Assembly: GCA_021234155.1 (NCBI GenBank)
Contig: JAJEKV010000002.1
Span: 35,260,128-35,324,127, forward strand
Source: Isoetes taiwanensis
Taxonomy: Eukaryota; Streptophyta; Lycopodiopsida; Isoetales; Isoetaceae
DNA: 64,000 bases
Direction: 5' to 3'
Shown: piece by piece, positions 1 to 10,447 of the stretch
Numbering within the stretch: the stretch's first letter is position 1
Layout of the letters: each line of letters begins with the position of its first letter
The notes under the pieces: model-generated
Told to the model about the DNA's origin: nothing
Database searches by the model: none
What the model saw: the letters and a program-made list of their open reading frames with translations, nothing else
Made by a program: the position numbers and the translations under genes

Positions 1-10
1 CGGCAAATAC

Positions 11-1285
11 ATGAATGCAATAAAACAAATGAATCTAACCGTAAGGCTATGGTCAACTGTGTATGCAGCTAGGGAACAAAGAACAGTCGAACAAAACAGG
101 AGAGGCAACAGAGATGAAGAAACCCCGGATAGGCAACCAATTGCAAGGAACCTGTTCGAAGAATACGGCCCTCTAACTCCTGAAGAAGAAATGTCGCAAA
201 TGAAATCGGAGCTTCAACAAATAAAAGCCTTACTGGTGGCGCAAGCATCAGTCGGGCTGGATAACACCACGCAAGGGCCGCAAGCAACACCTCGAAAGTC
301 GGGGAAAGATAAGAAGAGGAGTAAGAGAAGGAGGTCTCCTAGCACAGATACCTCCGACTCGAGCTCGGTCTCGGACTCTGAGTCCGAGAAAGAGGCTGAA
401 CAAGTGCAGGACCATAGAGACGGCAGGCAGAAAGACACTAAAGCCTAAGACTACCAAAAGAAGGTAGACTCAACACTGGGAAACGTATGGAAGGCCAGGA
501 AGCTTGAGCAATTCTCAGGCGAGAATAGGTCAGGCTTGGAAGCAGAGGCGTGGCTCGATGAGATGAGTGAGTATGGCAACGCCTATGGTATGAAGGACAA
601 GGACAAAGGCAGGGTGGCAACAGCCAACCTTAAAGGAGCATCACGCATCTGGTGGAAGGGTTATGCCAAGGCCCATGGCTTAAGCAGAGACGGGTGCAGA
701 TTCAAAAAGTTTGCTAAAGCTTTCAAGCGCCATTACATCCCAAGGGAACACAAGTCCAACATGATGCAGCAGTTCTACAGGTTGCAGCAAGGGTACAAAA
801 CAATCCAGAAATACACCGAGGAATTCATGAGACTAAGGCTTTATGTGCCGAAGTTGAGGGAAAAGCACGCAGTGGAGAGCTATATTGAAGGATTGAACGA
901 AGAGATCCGTAAGCTTGTAAGGGCAATAGACCCCAAGACGGTATCAGAAGCAGAATACAAGGCAATAAGCTTGCAAGGAACGGGGCCTCAGAACAGCGGG
1001 CAGAAGCAGCAATATTACCAGGATAGAGGCAAGGCAACAGGGAGTTATAGCCCGAGAGCAGCCCCGAGTCCAGCTAAATCCCCATATAGTGGCAACCAGG
1101 GGAAGCAGCAGGAGAGGAAGCAGGTGTCCTTCAAGGACAAGCAGGAAGGGTTGAACTACTCAAAAGCAGTACGGTCCTTTTTACAGGCAATACCTAAAGA
1201 AAAGAGGCAGGAGTGCATCGAAAAGCAACTCTGATTCAGATGCTTCCAACCGGGCCATAGGACAGCAAACTGCCCGTTCGTCATG
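11..1285 (+). pseudogene. Ty3 gag polyprotein, broken by two in-frame stops
   Basis: One frame runs from before 11 to about 1285, with stops at 446-448 and 1232-1234. The first part ends in a charged, Ser-rich stretch with KKRSKRRR at about residues 101-108. The second part (from about 480) is a capsid domain of the retrotransposon gag type with GxxRIWWKGY, a long helical block and a YIEGLNEEIRKLV motif near 890-930. After the second stop the same frame gives FRCFQPGHRTANC (1235-1273), a CCHC nucleic-acid-binding knuckle whose first Cys codon is now the TGA stop. Gag would coat the element RNA in virus-like particles. In this copy it cannot be made full-length. Confidence 0.9.
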
Positions 1286-1302
1286 AACGCGGCGTCAGCA
1301 GA

Positions 1303-1839
1303 ATGGGCGGATGGGAGACTCCCTCCGACGACGACGGCGAGGAGGCCCACGACTTCATACAGGGTGAGTGCCACATCTTTGCCGCAATAGATACAGAACA
1401 GGCCGAGAAGCAGTATCAAGTAATATCCACAGTAGGAAAGGCCAACTCCAAGTCATTTGTAATCCTGATAGACTCTGGAAGTAGCCACAATTTTGCGTCC
1501 CCAAAGATGGTCGAAATATTGAAGCTGAAACCATTGAAGTCAAAGCCGAGACCTGTAGTGCTGGCAAACAGGGGAATAAGGCACACAGCCGGCAAGAGGA
1601 TAAAATTCGACATTGACTTGCCGGGAATCAACATCCCCATGGGAGCCGAGGTGATGAACATTGGAAAGTACGACTTAATTATCGGCATGGAGTACCTCGG
1701 CCCAGTAGGAGCCATCATTGATTGTGGAAAGCGGAAGGTGACCCTCACGGCACCCAATGGAAAGATCATAGAAATCACAGGTAAGGAAGTCGTGCCTATT
1801 ATGCAATGTATGTCTAGTGTTTACCGCTCAAGAGCATAA
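1303..1839 (+). pseudogene. Ty3 retropepsin-like aspartic protease
   Basis: The open frame contains LIDSGSSHNF (around nucleotides 1465-1495), the D-S-G active site of retroviral-type aspartic proteases, and a later hydrophobic flap-like segment with DLIIGMEYL (about 1672-1698). It sits between gag and reverse transcriptase as in chromoviruses, where it cuts the polyprotein. It lies in a different frame from gag, so a frameshift occurred near 1290-1340. It ends in a TAA at 1837-1839, and the next block opens in yet another frame. The ATG at 1303 is only the first Met of the open stretch, not a true start. Confidence 0.88.
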
Positions 1840-1874
1840 GGAGCGAACAGGTAGCCTATATCTTCAAGCTACAG

Positions 1875-3680
1875 TTGGAGGAGCCTGAGTTAGAAGAAAG
1901 TGTGGAAGATAAGGTGCTCAACAAGCTACCCGAACAGATAGCTAAGTTGGTAAAAGAGTTCCATGATCTCTTTCCGGATGAGATCAAAAAGCTTCCTCCT
2001 TACAGGGGAGTCGAGTGTGAGATAGCACTCGAACCAGGGACAAAACCAACAAGCAAAGCGCCGTACAAGATGACGACGCAAGAACTAATCGAGCTGAAGA
2101 AGCAATTGCAGGAGTTGCTTGACCTAGGCTTCATCAAACCTAGTGTCTCACCATTTGGAGCACCTATCTTGTTCGTAAAGAAGAAAGATGGTAGCTTGAG
2201 GATGTGCATAGATTACAGGCAGTTAAACAAGCACACCATCAAGAACAAGTATGCGCTCCCAAGATCGGACGACCTGATGGATCAACTCCAAGGTGCAAAG
2301 GTATTCTCCAAGATCGACCTGAGGTCAGGATACCATCAGATCAGGATCAAAGAAGAAGACGTCCACAAGACTGCATTTAGAACCCAATATGGGCATTATG
2401 AGTTCACCGTGATGTCGTTCGGATTGTCGAATGCCCCAGCAACGTTCATGAGACTTATGGACGACATCTTCAGGGAGTTCATAGATGCATTCATCATAGT
2501 ATTCTTTGACGACATCTTAGTATACAGTAAAACCCTAGAAGAACATGTACAACACCTAAGAAAAGTGTTGGAGAAGCTCAGAAGGCACCAGTTGTACGCG
2601 AAGTTGTCAAAGTGTCACTTCGCCACGGAGAGGGTAGACTACCTGGGGCATGTGATCTCAGCGGAGGGGATTTCGACAGACCCTGCCAAGATCAAAGCAG
2701 TGATACAATGGCCGGCACCAAAGAACGTCCATGAGGTCAGAAGCTTTCTCGGCCTAGCAGGGTACTATAGGAAGTTCGTAAAGAACTTTGCAAAGATAGC
2801 AGCCCCGCTAACAGATTTGACAAGGGCAGAGAAGGTGAAAGATTGGGCAGAGCACTGGCGGAAGAAAGCCCAAGCGGGATTCGACTTGTTGAAAGAAGCG
2901 TTGACAACCGCCCCCGTCTTAACCTTGCCAGACCCCGAGAAAGATAAGCTCGTAGCAACAGATGCAAGCAAAATTGCTACAAGTGCAGTGTTGATGCAGG
3001 AAGAGCGAGTGGTAGCATATGATTCGCGAAAGATGAACGACGCCGAAACACGCTACCCGACCCATGACCAGGAGCTACTTGCAGTTGTCAGGGCGCTACA
3101 GATTTGGAGGCACTATCTGTTAGGAAGGAAGTTCCAACTTGACACAGATCATCAGAGTCTCCAATACGTCTTCACGCAACCACACCTCAACCTGAGGCAA
3201 AGAAGGTGGATGGAGTTCCTCGAGGAATATGACTTCGACATAGTCTATAAACTGGGGAAGCTCAATGTGGTAGCAGATGCACTTTCAAGGCACCTCCTGA
3301 CAACAAGAGTCCATTGCAACGCAATATCCACGCTCACCAGCGACTTCGGAAGAAAGATTGAGGAAATCTTGCCATCAGATATAGATTTCAAGGAAGTATG
3401 GGCGAGCGTGTGCAAAGGAGCAAGGACAGACAAGGAGAGGGAAACCTTCAAGAACTTCAAGAAAGAAGGTAACCTCTTATACCACAAGAATAAGTTGTGT
3501 GTGCCGGAGTCATCAGAAGTGAGGAAATTGATTATGCATGATACCCACAACAGCCCAATAGCTGGCCATGCAGGATTCATGAAGACTTACTTCAAAATCC
3601 AAAGCAATTATTATTGGCCAGGCATGAAGAAGCAGATTGCTCGATACATCAAGGAGTGCCAGTTATGTCAACAAACATAG
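1875..3680 (+). pseudogene. Ty3 reverse transcriptase, RNase H and integrase zinc finger
   Basis: This is the longest intact block of the element, 601 residues. The reverse transcriptase shows [10 protein letters not shown] (Asp at about residue 148) and [10 protein letters not shown] (Asp pair at about 212-213), so the catalytic triad is present. RNase H follows with a TDAS motif, [14 protein letters not shown] and a TDHQSL segment, ending at ADALSRH. The last 60 residues hold the H-H-C-C integrase zinc finger (HDTHN...GHAGF...CQLC). The frame then stops at TAG 3678-3680, where the polyprotein should continue; the stop is consistent with a CAG to TAG change. Known role: copies element RNA to cDNA in the cytoplasm. 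Confidence 0.95.
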
Positions 3681-4558
3681 GCAGAGCAACTTCGAGTTCC
3701 AGGAGCATTAGAACCATTAGCGGTGCCAAACACTAAGTGGGCGGTCATCAGCATGGACTTCATAACAGGGCTTCCAAGGACAGTCAGAGGGAAGGATGCC
3801 TTGTCGAAGATGGCACACTTTGTACCATGCAAGACCACAAACACAGCTCTGGATACAGCAAAGCTCTTCACCAAAGAGATCTACAGAGACCCGAAGTTTA
3901 TGAGTGCCTTTTGGCAAGATCTATTCACGACAATTCAGACGAAGCTGTCCATGAGCACGGCCTATCATCCACAGACGGATGGGCAAACGGAACGGACCAA
4001 CAGAATTTTGGAAGACATGCTACGAAACTATGTCTGGAACAAGCAGGGTATGTGGGAAGAGTTTATTCACTTGGTGGAGTTCGCGTATAATAGCACCAAG
4101 CAGGAATCATCCCAAATGTCGCCGTTCATGATCAACTACGGCTACCAATGCCTAACTCCAGACACTTGGCACAATCCAGTATCAAAAGTAGAGGTTTCGC
4201 AGCACATGTTGTCCGACATGCAGTAGCTGGTAGAAGAGGTTCGAGGATATCTTCTCGCAGCAAGGAGTCGACAAAAGAGCATCGTTGACAAGCACCGAAC
4301 AGTCAGAGAGTTTGAAGTCGACGACAACATTTGGCTAAAGATCAAGGTAAAGCAGGCAAAGCTTCGCATCGGAAATTGCAAGAAACTTGCTCCAAGGTGG
4401 GCGGGTCCCTTCAGAATAGACAAGAGAGTAGGTAATCAATCCTACAAGTTGGATCTACCAGCACACCTAAAGATTCATAAAGTCTTCCACGTGAGTCTGT
4501 TAAAGAAGCATACTCCACACCCCGAAGAAGTCTTGGCACACCAACCTTGTTATAAATG
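3681..4558 (+). pseudogene. Ty3 integrase core and C-terminal domain, with catalytic deletion
   Basis: After the stop at 3680 the same frame encodes the integrase core. The first catalytic Asp is present in SMDFITGLP, and the Glu region HPQTDGQTERTNR is intact. Two in-frame gaps are visible against the family pattern: one at GKDALSKMAHF (near 3800), and one where EIYR joins DPKF directly (near 3885-3895), which removes the stretch that carries the second catalytic Asp. A further TAG at 4224-4226 interrupts the frame. The rest (RWAGPFRIDKRVG, LPAHLKIHKVFHVSLLKK) is the typical gypsy integrase tail. The protein is therefore non-functional on three counts. Confidence 0.9.
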
Positions 4559-4609
4559 ATAGAAGAGCAGCTAGAGATAGTCCCAGACTTGATCCTTGAT
4601 AAAGCAATC

Positions 4610-4766
4610 AAGAAAACAAGGAAGTCATAGTTTCTCCAATACTTGGTCAAGTGGACACTTGCCAGTGGAAGACGCGACGTGGGTACTTAAGCACGACCTC
4701 ATAAGGCAGTACCCAGAATTCATGAAGCAATGGGACGGCAAGATCATCTCCGAAGAAATCGACTAA
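4610..4766 (+). pseudogene. Chromodomain-like C-terminus of the Ty3 polyprotein, frameshifted
   Basis: One frame gives QYLVKW and, after a shift, a neighbouring frame gives LPVEDATWVLKHD followed by QYPEFMKQWDGK and a TAA at 4764-4766. YLVKW followed by a short gap and a W is the pattern of the chromodomain-like tail of plant chromoviruses, which in active families helps direct integration to marked chromatin. The frame break falls between the two halves, so no intact domain is encoded. Identification rests on these short motifs and the position right after the integrase. Confidence 0.7.
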
Positions 4767-4861
4767 GGCATGTCGTTCGATGTGTAGATTAATTGAAGTT
4801 TTAAATAAGATTAATCTACGCATGCAACCTATGCTAGGTATGGGTTGCATGCGTTGTTACA

Positions 4862-4866
4862 GATGA
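4862..4866. repeat. Target-site duplication GATGA, left copy
   Basis: GATGA directly precedes the outer TG of the copia LTR. The same five bases directly follow the outer CA at the other end, as expected from integrase-mediated insertion. Confidence 0.92.
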
Positions 4867-5479
4867 TGAAAAGAATCTATAGAGGTGAGTACTCTAATTC
4901 TAATGGAGATGAATCAACAATTTGATTCTAAACTACAAAGACAAGTTTATTTGTGATGCACACACATAATTTTCTTTGTTCAATCAATGCTTCTCAATAT
5001 TGTATATTAAACCATTGGACAAAATATCTTAAGCTTTGTGCATTGTCTCCGAGAACCCAAGCTCCTTGCACATAGATAAACTCGTCTTCACCTTCAATCC
5101 GGCACCCAGCTCAACCAACACAATGGCATTACACCTCTTTTATATCCATTCCGTCGGTGCAGGTCAGAGTAGCAGGTCGGCAAGGCGTGATCTTCGGCCC
5201 TTCTATTTTTTCTCACCGTCAAGCAATTATCCCACATTCATATCTGCAGTTTCGTGACCAACCAAACAATATCCCACATTCACTTTGACATTTAAAAGCT
5301 CACGAACCATTGAAGGTAATATTTGAGCATATAATTTGTGCTCCTACTTGACCATTGAAGAACTTGCAATTACCCCTTAAGGATAACCTTCAATCTGCAT
5401 CTCTAGTTCATGTGAAGGATCAAATCTAACTAACCCCTGGAACCAGTTTCATCATACAGTATAACATGTAACATTTACA
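4867..5479 (-). repeat. Copia 3' LTR
   Basis: A 613-bp repeat beginning TGAAAAGAATC and ending TTTACA on the plus strand. It matches 9824-10442 along its length with scattered substitutions and indels. Relative to the element's minus-strand transcript this is the 3' LTR, because the polypurine tract lies on its high-coordinate side. Confidence 0.93.
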
Positions 5480-5480
5480 T

Positions 5481-5490
5481 TCCCCCTTCA
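5481..5490 (-). promoter_or_regulatory. Copia polypurine tract
   Basis: On the minus strand the ten bases TGAAGGGGGA lie directly before the 3' LTR. This is the usual plus-strand DNA primer of LTR elements. Confidence 0.85.
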
Positions 5491-5539
5491 TGTTATATTT
5501 GTATGTTGAACTAATCTTCTGAGTTCTGCAAATCTTCCT

Positions 5540-6199
5540 TCAACTTAGCACTTTCGTTAGTATATCTGCAAGTTGCATTCTAGTGTTCACATAGGTTAAT
5601 TTTGCTAGACCTTTACTGACTGCTTCTCTTATAAAATGCAGTTCTAACTCAATGTGCTTGGATCTCTCGTGCAAAACTGGATCCTTAGACATTGCTATGC
5701 AGCTTGTACTGTCACAGTACAATACAGTAGCTTCAGGCTGTGGAAAACCAAATTCTGTTAGCAATCTTCTCTCCCAAATTAACTCTCTTACACACAAAGT
5801 GGCAGCTGCATATTCTGCTTCAACACTTGATAGAGCAATTGAACTTTGCTTTTTACACTTCCATGCAATTGGTCCACCACCTAGAATCATTAAATAACCA
5901 GATGTGGACTTCCTAGTGTCCATGCAACCTCCCCAATCTGCATTACAATATGAACTTAGGATCATGTCATTTGTGCAGTAAGTTATTCCTACATCCATGG
6001 TGCCCTTGAGATATCCGAGTACCCTCTTTGCTGCACTCCAATGACCTCGTCCTGGATCATTATTATACCACCTTAAAATGTTAACAATGTGTGATATGTC
6101 CGGCCTTATGCGGTTGGCAACATAAGGCGGACATCCTATCAATGATCCGTAAGGTGTGTCAATCATTTCTTCTCTTTCAATGTCATCCTTAGGACACAT
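5540..6199 (-). pseudogene. Copia reverse transcriptase thumb and RNase H
   Basis: The frame contains PDISHIVNILRWY, GHWSAAKRVLGYLKGT, and SSYCNADWGGCMDTRKSTS, the copia RNase H signature with Asp in NADW. SSVEAEYAAAT, YCDSTSCIAMSKDP and ERSKHIELELHFIRE follow, ending near LADILTKVLS. This is the C-terminal end of the copia polyprotein. It is separated by a frameshift near 6200-6235 from the upstream reverse transcriptase, with which it would be continuous in an active copy. Confidence 0.93.
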
Positions 6200-6234
6200 A
6201 TGCTACGAGATTTTATACCACGGTGCGGCAGGTT

Positions 6235-7299
6235 TTACAAGCTGTTGCATTGCTCCATCTTAAATTTCTTTAACATGCTCTCAATTTGACCCCTTTGAGT
6301 AAGCACTATAGTTTTATTTGCTCGATTCCTTTTCACTTCAACACCTAAGAATTTCTGCAATTCTCCAAGATCTGTCATTTTAAATCTTCTATTTTGAATG
6401 TTCTTGCACTGATCTAAACATTGTTTTCCTTTTGCTATCATAATGTTGTCATCAACATAAAGTGCAATAATGCACCATTCACTTCCTGCCACAAATTTAT
6501 AGATGTTTCCATCATTTTTGAATTTACTAAACCCTTGCTCAATCAGATAAGAGTCCATGCATTTATACCACTCTCGAGGGGATTGCTTGAGCCCATAAAC
6601 TGCTCTTTTTAATTTCCATACTTTATCTTTCCCTTCTTCAAAACCAGGAGGCTGTCTCATATATATTTCTTCTTCAAGTTTAGCATTCAAAAAAGCAGTA
6701 TTAACATCCATGTGATGTATCTCAAGGTCACAAGCATTAGCTATGGACAACAACATTCTAATACTGTTCATTTTGACAAGTGGTGAGAAAGTCTCCTCAT
6801 AATCCTGACCCTTCTTTTGTGAAAAACCTTGAGCAACCAACCTGGCCTTATATTTTGGAGTTTTTCCATCAGGGCCAGTTTTCAGTTTAAATAGCCACTT
6901 GTTCCCCACTATGTTTTGCCCTTCTGATATATCTACTAATTCAAAAGTCTCTGTTCTTTTGAATGATGCTAACTCATCATTCATTGCTTTTAGCCACTCG
7001 GCCTTGTCGACTTTTAGTCGAGCCTCATTATAGGTTTTGGGTACATTAGTATCCAAATGCATTAAGATTTCAAACAAATCATGAATCTCACCTTCATTCT
7101 CGTGAAGTCTTTTACTCCTCCCAAGTTCATCTCGTCCATGATGAGTTGTATCTATCTGCAAGCCTCCCTGCAACTTTTGAACTTCAGTTTGTCTCTTTTT
7201 CCTTGTAGGCTTGGTACTTATAACCTCCTCATCTTGAACTGACATAGCATTATCCTTACCTGCATCATTATCCAGGTTAGCAATATTTTTAAATTGCAT
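6235..7299 (-). pseudogene. Copia reverse transcriptase
   Basis: Shows EWLKAMNDELASF, YKARLVAQGFSQKKG, HHMDVNTAFLNAKLEEEIYM (catalytic Asp), VYGLKQSPREWY and LYVDDNIMIA (catalytic Asp pair), the standard copia order. Length, about 354 residues, fits the palm and fingers portion plus the upstream linker. The active-site residues are intact, but both ends of the frame are breaks: a stop at 7300-7316 separates it from the integrase, and a shift near 6235 separates it from RNase H. Confidence 0.94.
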
Positions 7300-7316
7300 G
7301 TCTTCTTACGCTTGGA

Positions 7317-8219
7317 TTACGGTCGAATCAAAATATTTCTTTGCTCCTGGTCCTTCTCTTGAATAATCTTGGCTTCATCACTAGTTTTTTTTGCTGTAAC
7401 CTCAGATGATTTGCATTCCAGATCTGCATCTTGTACATTCACCTTTGGTATAACCTTATAGAATTGGTCTTCATCAAATATAACATCTCGACTTATTACT
7501 ATTCTCCTTTTTTGTGGATCATACAGCCTATAAGCCTTTGATTGATTATCATAACCAACCATGTAAGTTATTAGTGACTTGTCATCAAGTTTTTTTCTGA
7601 GTTCATCAGGTATGTGCACAAAAGTTAAGCATCCATATGCCTTCAGATTTTCATACTGAGGTATCTTTCCAGACCACAGCATTTCTGGGATTGTTCCTTG
7701 TGAGGCTAATGATGGCAACATATTTTGAACATGAACAGCAGCTCTAACAGCTTCATCCCAAAGAAAAATGGGTAATCCTGAAAATTTTAGCATACTTCTG
7801 ACTGCATTTAAGATTGTTCTATTCTTTCTTTCTGCAATTCCATTTTGTTGAGGAGAGTACCTGCATGTAAGTTGCCTTTTGATTCCTCTCTTCCTACAAT
7901 AGAGTTTGAATTCATCTGATATGAACTCTCCCCCTCTATTTGACCTCAAACACTTGATTTTTCTCCCTGTTTCAGTTTCAACTTCATTAACAAACTGTTT
8001 GAAGATTTCCAGAGCTGCATCTTTTGTCTTAATACAATAGACAAATGTCTTCCTGCTGAAATCATCAATAAGTGTCATGAAATATCGTTTACCTGATAAG
8101 CTTGTCACATTAAGTGGCCCACATAGATACGTGTGGATCAGATCTAATAGTCCTTTTGGCTCTTTTGAGAGATTTTTTAAAAGGTAGTCTGCAATGCTTT
8201 CCCAATATGCACCCTGCAC
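7317..8219 (-). pseudogene. Copia integrase core, two catalytic Asp residues replaced
   Basis: The core domain is clear: LIDDFSR, ETGRKIKCLRSNRGGEF, YSPQQNGIAERKNRT and KAYGCLTFVHIP are all copia integrase landmarks. In the family the first catalytic Asp sits in the HTDxCGP motif; here it reads HTYLCGP (TAT codon at 8127-8129). The second sits in LRSD; here it reads LRSN (AAT codon at 7938-7940). The Glu in AERKNR is intact. With two of three metal ligands lost, this copy could not strand-transfer its own cDNA. Confidence 0.93.
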
Positions 8220-8676
8220 ATTTTAGTTCTTCAGCCTCTTTGCTAACATTAATCATTCCCTTTTTTTCCAACAGTTCAATGGCTCTGGAATTCACATGAC
8301 ACATTCTATGATGCCATTTTTTAAAGGTTGGATGTCTAACAAAATTAATGCTGGCCAGAATGTGACCATTGCATAAACCAAATAAATTGCCAACACGTTT
8401 TCCCAAGAACATTACTTTATTATTGAGTAAAACTTTACAATGTAACTTCTCAAATAAGACCTTATATCCAAGATCCACTAATTGAGAGACATAAATTAAA
8501 TTTCTCACTAAGCCAGGCACACAAAGCACATTCTCCAACTGCAACTTTTTCCCTTCTAAGTCAAACAACTCTAACACTCCTACATCTTCAATTTCTTGAA
8601 GCTCTCCATTTCCTAATTGAACATGTCCTCCTTTTCTTCCCTCTGCAACTTTTTTTAAGCATATTTGGATTTGCAC
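8110..8676 (-). pseudogene. Copia protease tail and pre-integrase zinc-finger domain
   Basis: LENVLCVPGLVRNLIYVSQL is the linker usually found after the copia protease, and WHHRMCHVN...CAGCILGKH is the H-H-C-C pre-integrase zinc finger. The block overlaps the next one in another frame between 8110 and 8219, which marks a frameshift inside the polyprotein. Confidence 0.9.
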
Positions 8677-8967
8677 TCTTGTTTTTTTTCAGCTCTCCGG
8701 AATCTATTATCATAACATCATTATCAATGTTATTTCTAACAATAGAATGCATTTCAGGGAGGCTTACCTCTGCATCTTCATCAAGCTCATCTTCTTCATT
8801 TTGTTTGTCTTCAGTAAGATTAATCAAGGGGTTCTTCTTTGGTGCTCCTCTCCTGTTGTCATATCCCTTTTTGAAACCAGAACTCTTATCCTTGCCTTTG
8901 CCTTTTGTATTTTTTGGACTTGGGCAGCTTGAAGCCATATGGCCCTTGCCTTCACAATTGTAACATA
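8588..8967 (-). pseudogene. Copia second zinc knuckle and protease start
   Basis: Directly after the first gag knuckle, the minus strand encodes a second CCHC knuckle, CYNCEGKGHMASSC, then a basic linker (KGKGKDKSSGFKKG), an acidic stretch, and VMIIDSGE, the D-S-G active site of the copia protease. The frame then degenerates near 8660. Two consecutive knuckles are an occasional but not universal copia arrangement. The frame is shifted relative to gag. Confidence 0.8.
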
Positions 8968-9796
8968 TTATCTCTCTTTCGGTCCTTTAAGGTCGGTTTT
9001 AAGATGGCCATAACTATCACAATTATAGCATGGCCCTATCTTCCTTTTTTCTTTGTTCTTCTTATATTTTCCAGTGTACAATACCTCTGCATTCTCATCA
9101 TCATCCTCATGAAATTTACTCTGCTCAAATTCAGTTCTTACCATCCTAATTGCATGCTCCTTCGATTTTGCAACATTCCTTAACAAGGTAGCAAGATGAG
9201 TGTTGTGTGATACTGCTCGAGATATGGCCAGTAATTGATATTCTTCATTGAGAATAACTCCAGCACCTTCTAAGTCTGCTATAATGGAATCAAACTTCTC
9301 AAAAAACTCAGTTACATTATCTTTTTCATGCAGTTTTAACCTTCTCAACTGCTTCTCCAACACATCTATCTGAGAGGATGTTTTGGCCTCATATTCTTTA
9401 ATTAAATACATCCACATTTCCCTTGGAGTCATACCCCTCAACTTCAATTTAATCACAGATCCTACCTTGCAACTGATGATTGCTTGTGCTTCCATGATTT
9501 TCAGCTTTTCCTCCTCTCCACTTGCTGTTACAATGGAGGGACGAGCAGGTGCACTTTCAGCAGTTGCCCTTAGAGTAGAGCCTTCACCAACTTGAGTGGC
9601 ACTAGTTCCCCCTTGACTAGTTGTCCCTGCACTCACAGTTATAGGAGGGCTTCCAGAAGCATTAGGATCAACTAAATACCACGCAGTTTTCAAATTCCAA
9701 TACTTTCTCGATACTTTGCTTCCAGATTTGAAAGCCACCATCTCCTTTGAATACCTCTATAGAATTCAGCAGATTTGCACCAAATCTGGCAGCCAT
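8968..9796 (-). pseudogene. Copia gag
   Basis: The likely original start is the ATG at 9794-9796, shortly after the primer-binding site. It gives MAARFGANLLNS and then GDGGFQIWK, the usual copia gag beginning, but this frame stops after about 45 codons, and a neighbouring frame carries the rest (from about 9741). That part shows GMTPREMWMYLIKEYE, LRRLKLHEKDNVTEFFEKF and a zinc knuckle CYNCDSYGHLKTDL, in which the last Cys is replaced by Leu. Gag packages element RNA. Here it is frameshifted and missing a zinc ligand. Confidence 0.88.
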
Positions 9797-9810
9797 TGTA
9801 CTTCAACCTG

Positions 9811-9822
9811 GCTCTGATACCA
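9811..9822 (-). promoter_or_regulatory. Copia primer-binding site, initiator-Met tRNA type
   Basis: On the minus strand TGGTATCAGAGC starts one base after the 5' LTR. It is the classic plant copia site complementary to the 3' end of initiator methionine tRNA. Confidence 0.95.
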
Positions 9823-9823
9823 A

Positions 9824-10442
9824 TGAAAAGAATCTATAGAGGTGAGTACTCTAATTCTAATGGAGATGAATCAACAATTTGATTCTAAACTACAAAGACA
9901 AGTTTATTTGTGATGCACACACATAATTTTCTTTTGTTCAATCAATGCTTCTCAATATTGTATATTAAACCATTGGACAAAATATCTTAAGCTTTGTGCA
10001 TTGTCTCAGAGAACCCAAGCTCCTTGCACATAGATAAACTTCGTCTTCACCTTCAATCCGGCACCCGGCTCAACCAACACAATGGCATTACACCTCTTTT
10101 TATATCCATTCCGTTTGGTGCGGTGTCGAGTAGCAGGTCGGCAAGGCGTGATCTTCGGCCCTTCTATTTTTTCTCACCGTCAAGCAATTATCCCACATTT
10201 ATATCTGCAGTTTCGTGACCAACCAAACAATATCCCACATTCACTTTGACATTTGAAAGCTCACGAACCATTGAAGGTAATATTTGAGCATATAATTTGT
10301 GCTCCTACTTGACCATTGAAGAACTTGCAATTACCCCTAAGGATAACCTTCAATGCATCTCTAGTTCATGTGAAGGATCAAATCTAACTAACCCACGGAA
10401 CCGCCAAAGATACAAAGATATAACATGACCTTAACATTTACA
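9824..10442 (-). repeat. Copia 5' LTR
   Basis: A 619-bp partner of the repeat at 4867-5479 with the same TG/CA ends. As the 5' LTR of a minus-strand element it would hold the promoter. The two copies differ at several sites, including a few single-base insertions and a changed outer edge around 10400-10440. Confidence 0.93.
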
Positions 10443-10447
10443 GATGA
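10443..10447. repeat. Target-site duplication GATGA, right copy
   Basis: Matches the five bases at 4862-4866 on the other side of the copia element. Confidence 0.92.

Larger units (their letters stand above)
4867..10442 (-). mobile_element. Complete Ty1/copia LTR retrotransposon, degenerate, nested in the Ty3 element
   Basis: Two similar LTRs (4867-5479 and 9824-10442), each beginning TG and ending CA, flank gag, protease, integrase, reverse transcriptase and RNase H, in copia order, on the minus strand. A 5-bp direct repeat GATGA flanks the element (4862-4866 and 10443-10447). The primer site (9811-9822) and polypurine tract (5481-5490) are next to the LTRs. The LTRs differ by many substitutions and small indels, so the insertion is not recent. 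All reading frames are interrupted, and the integrase lacks two catalytic Asp residues. Confidence 0.96.
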
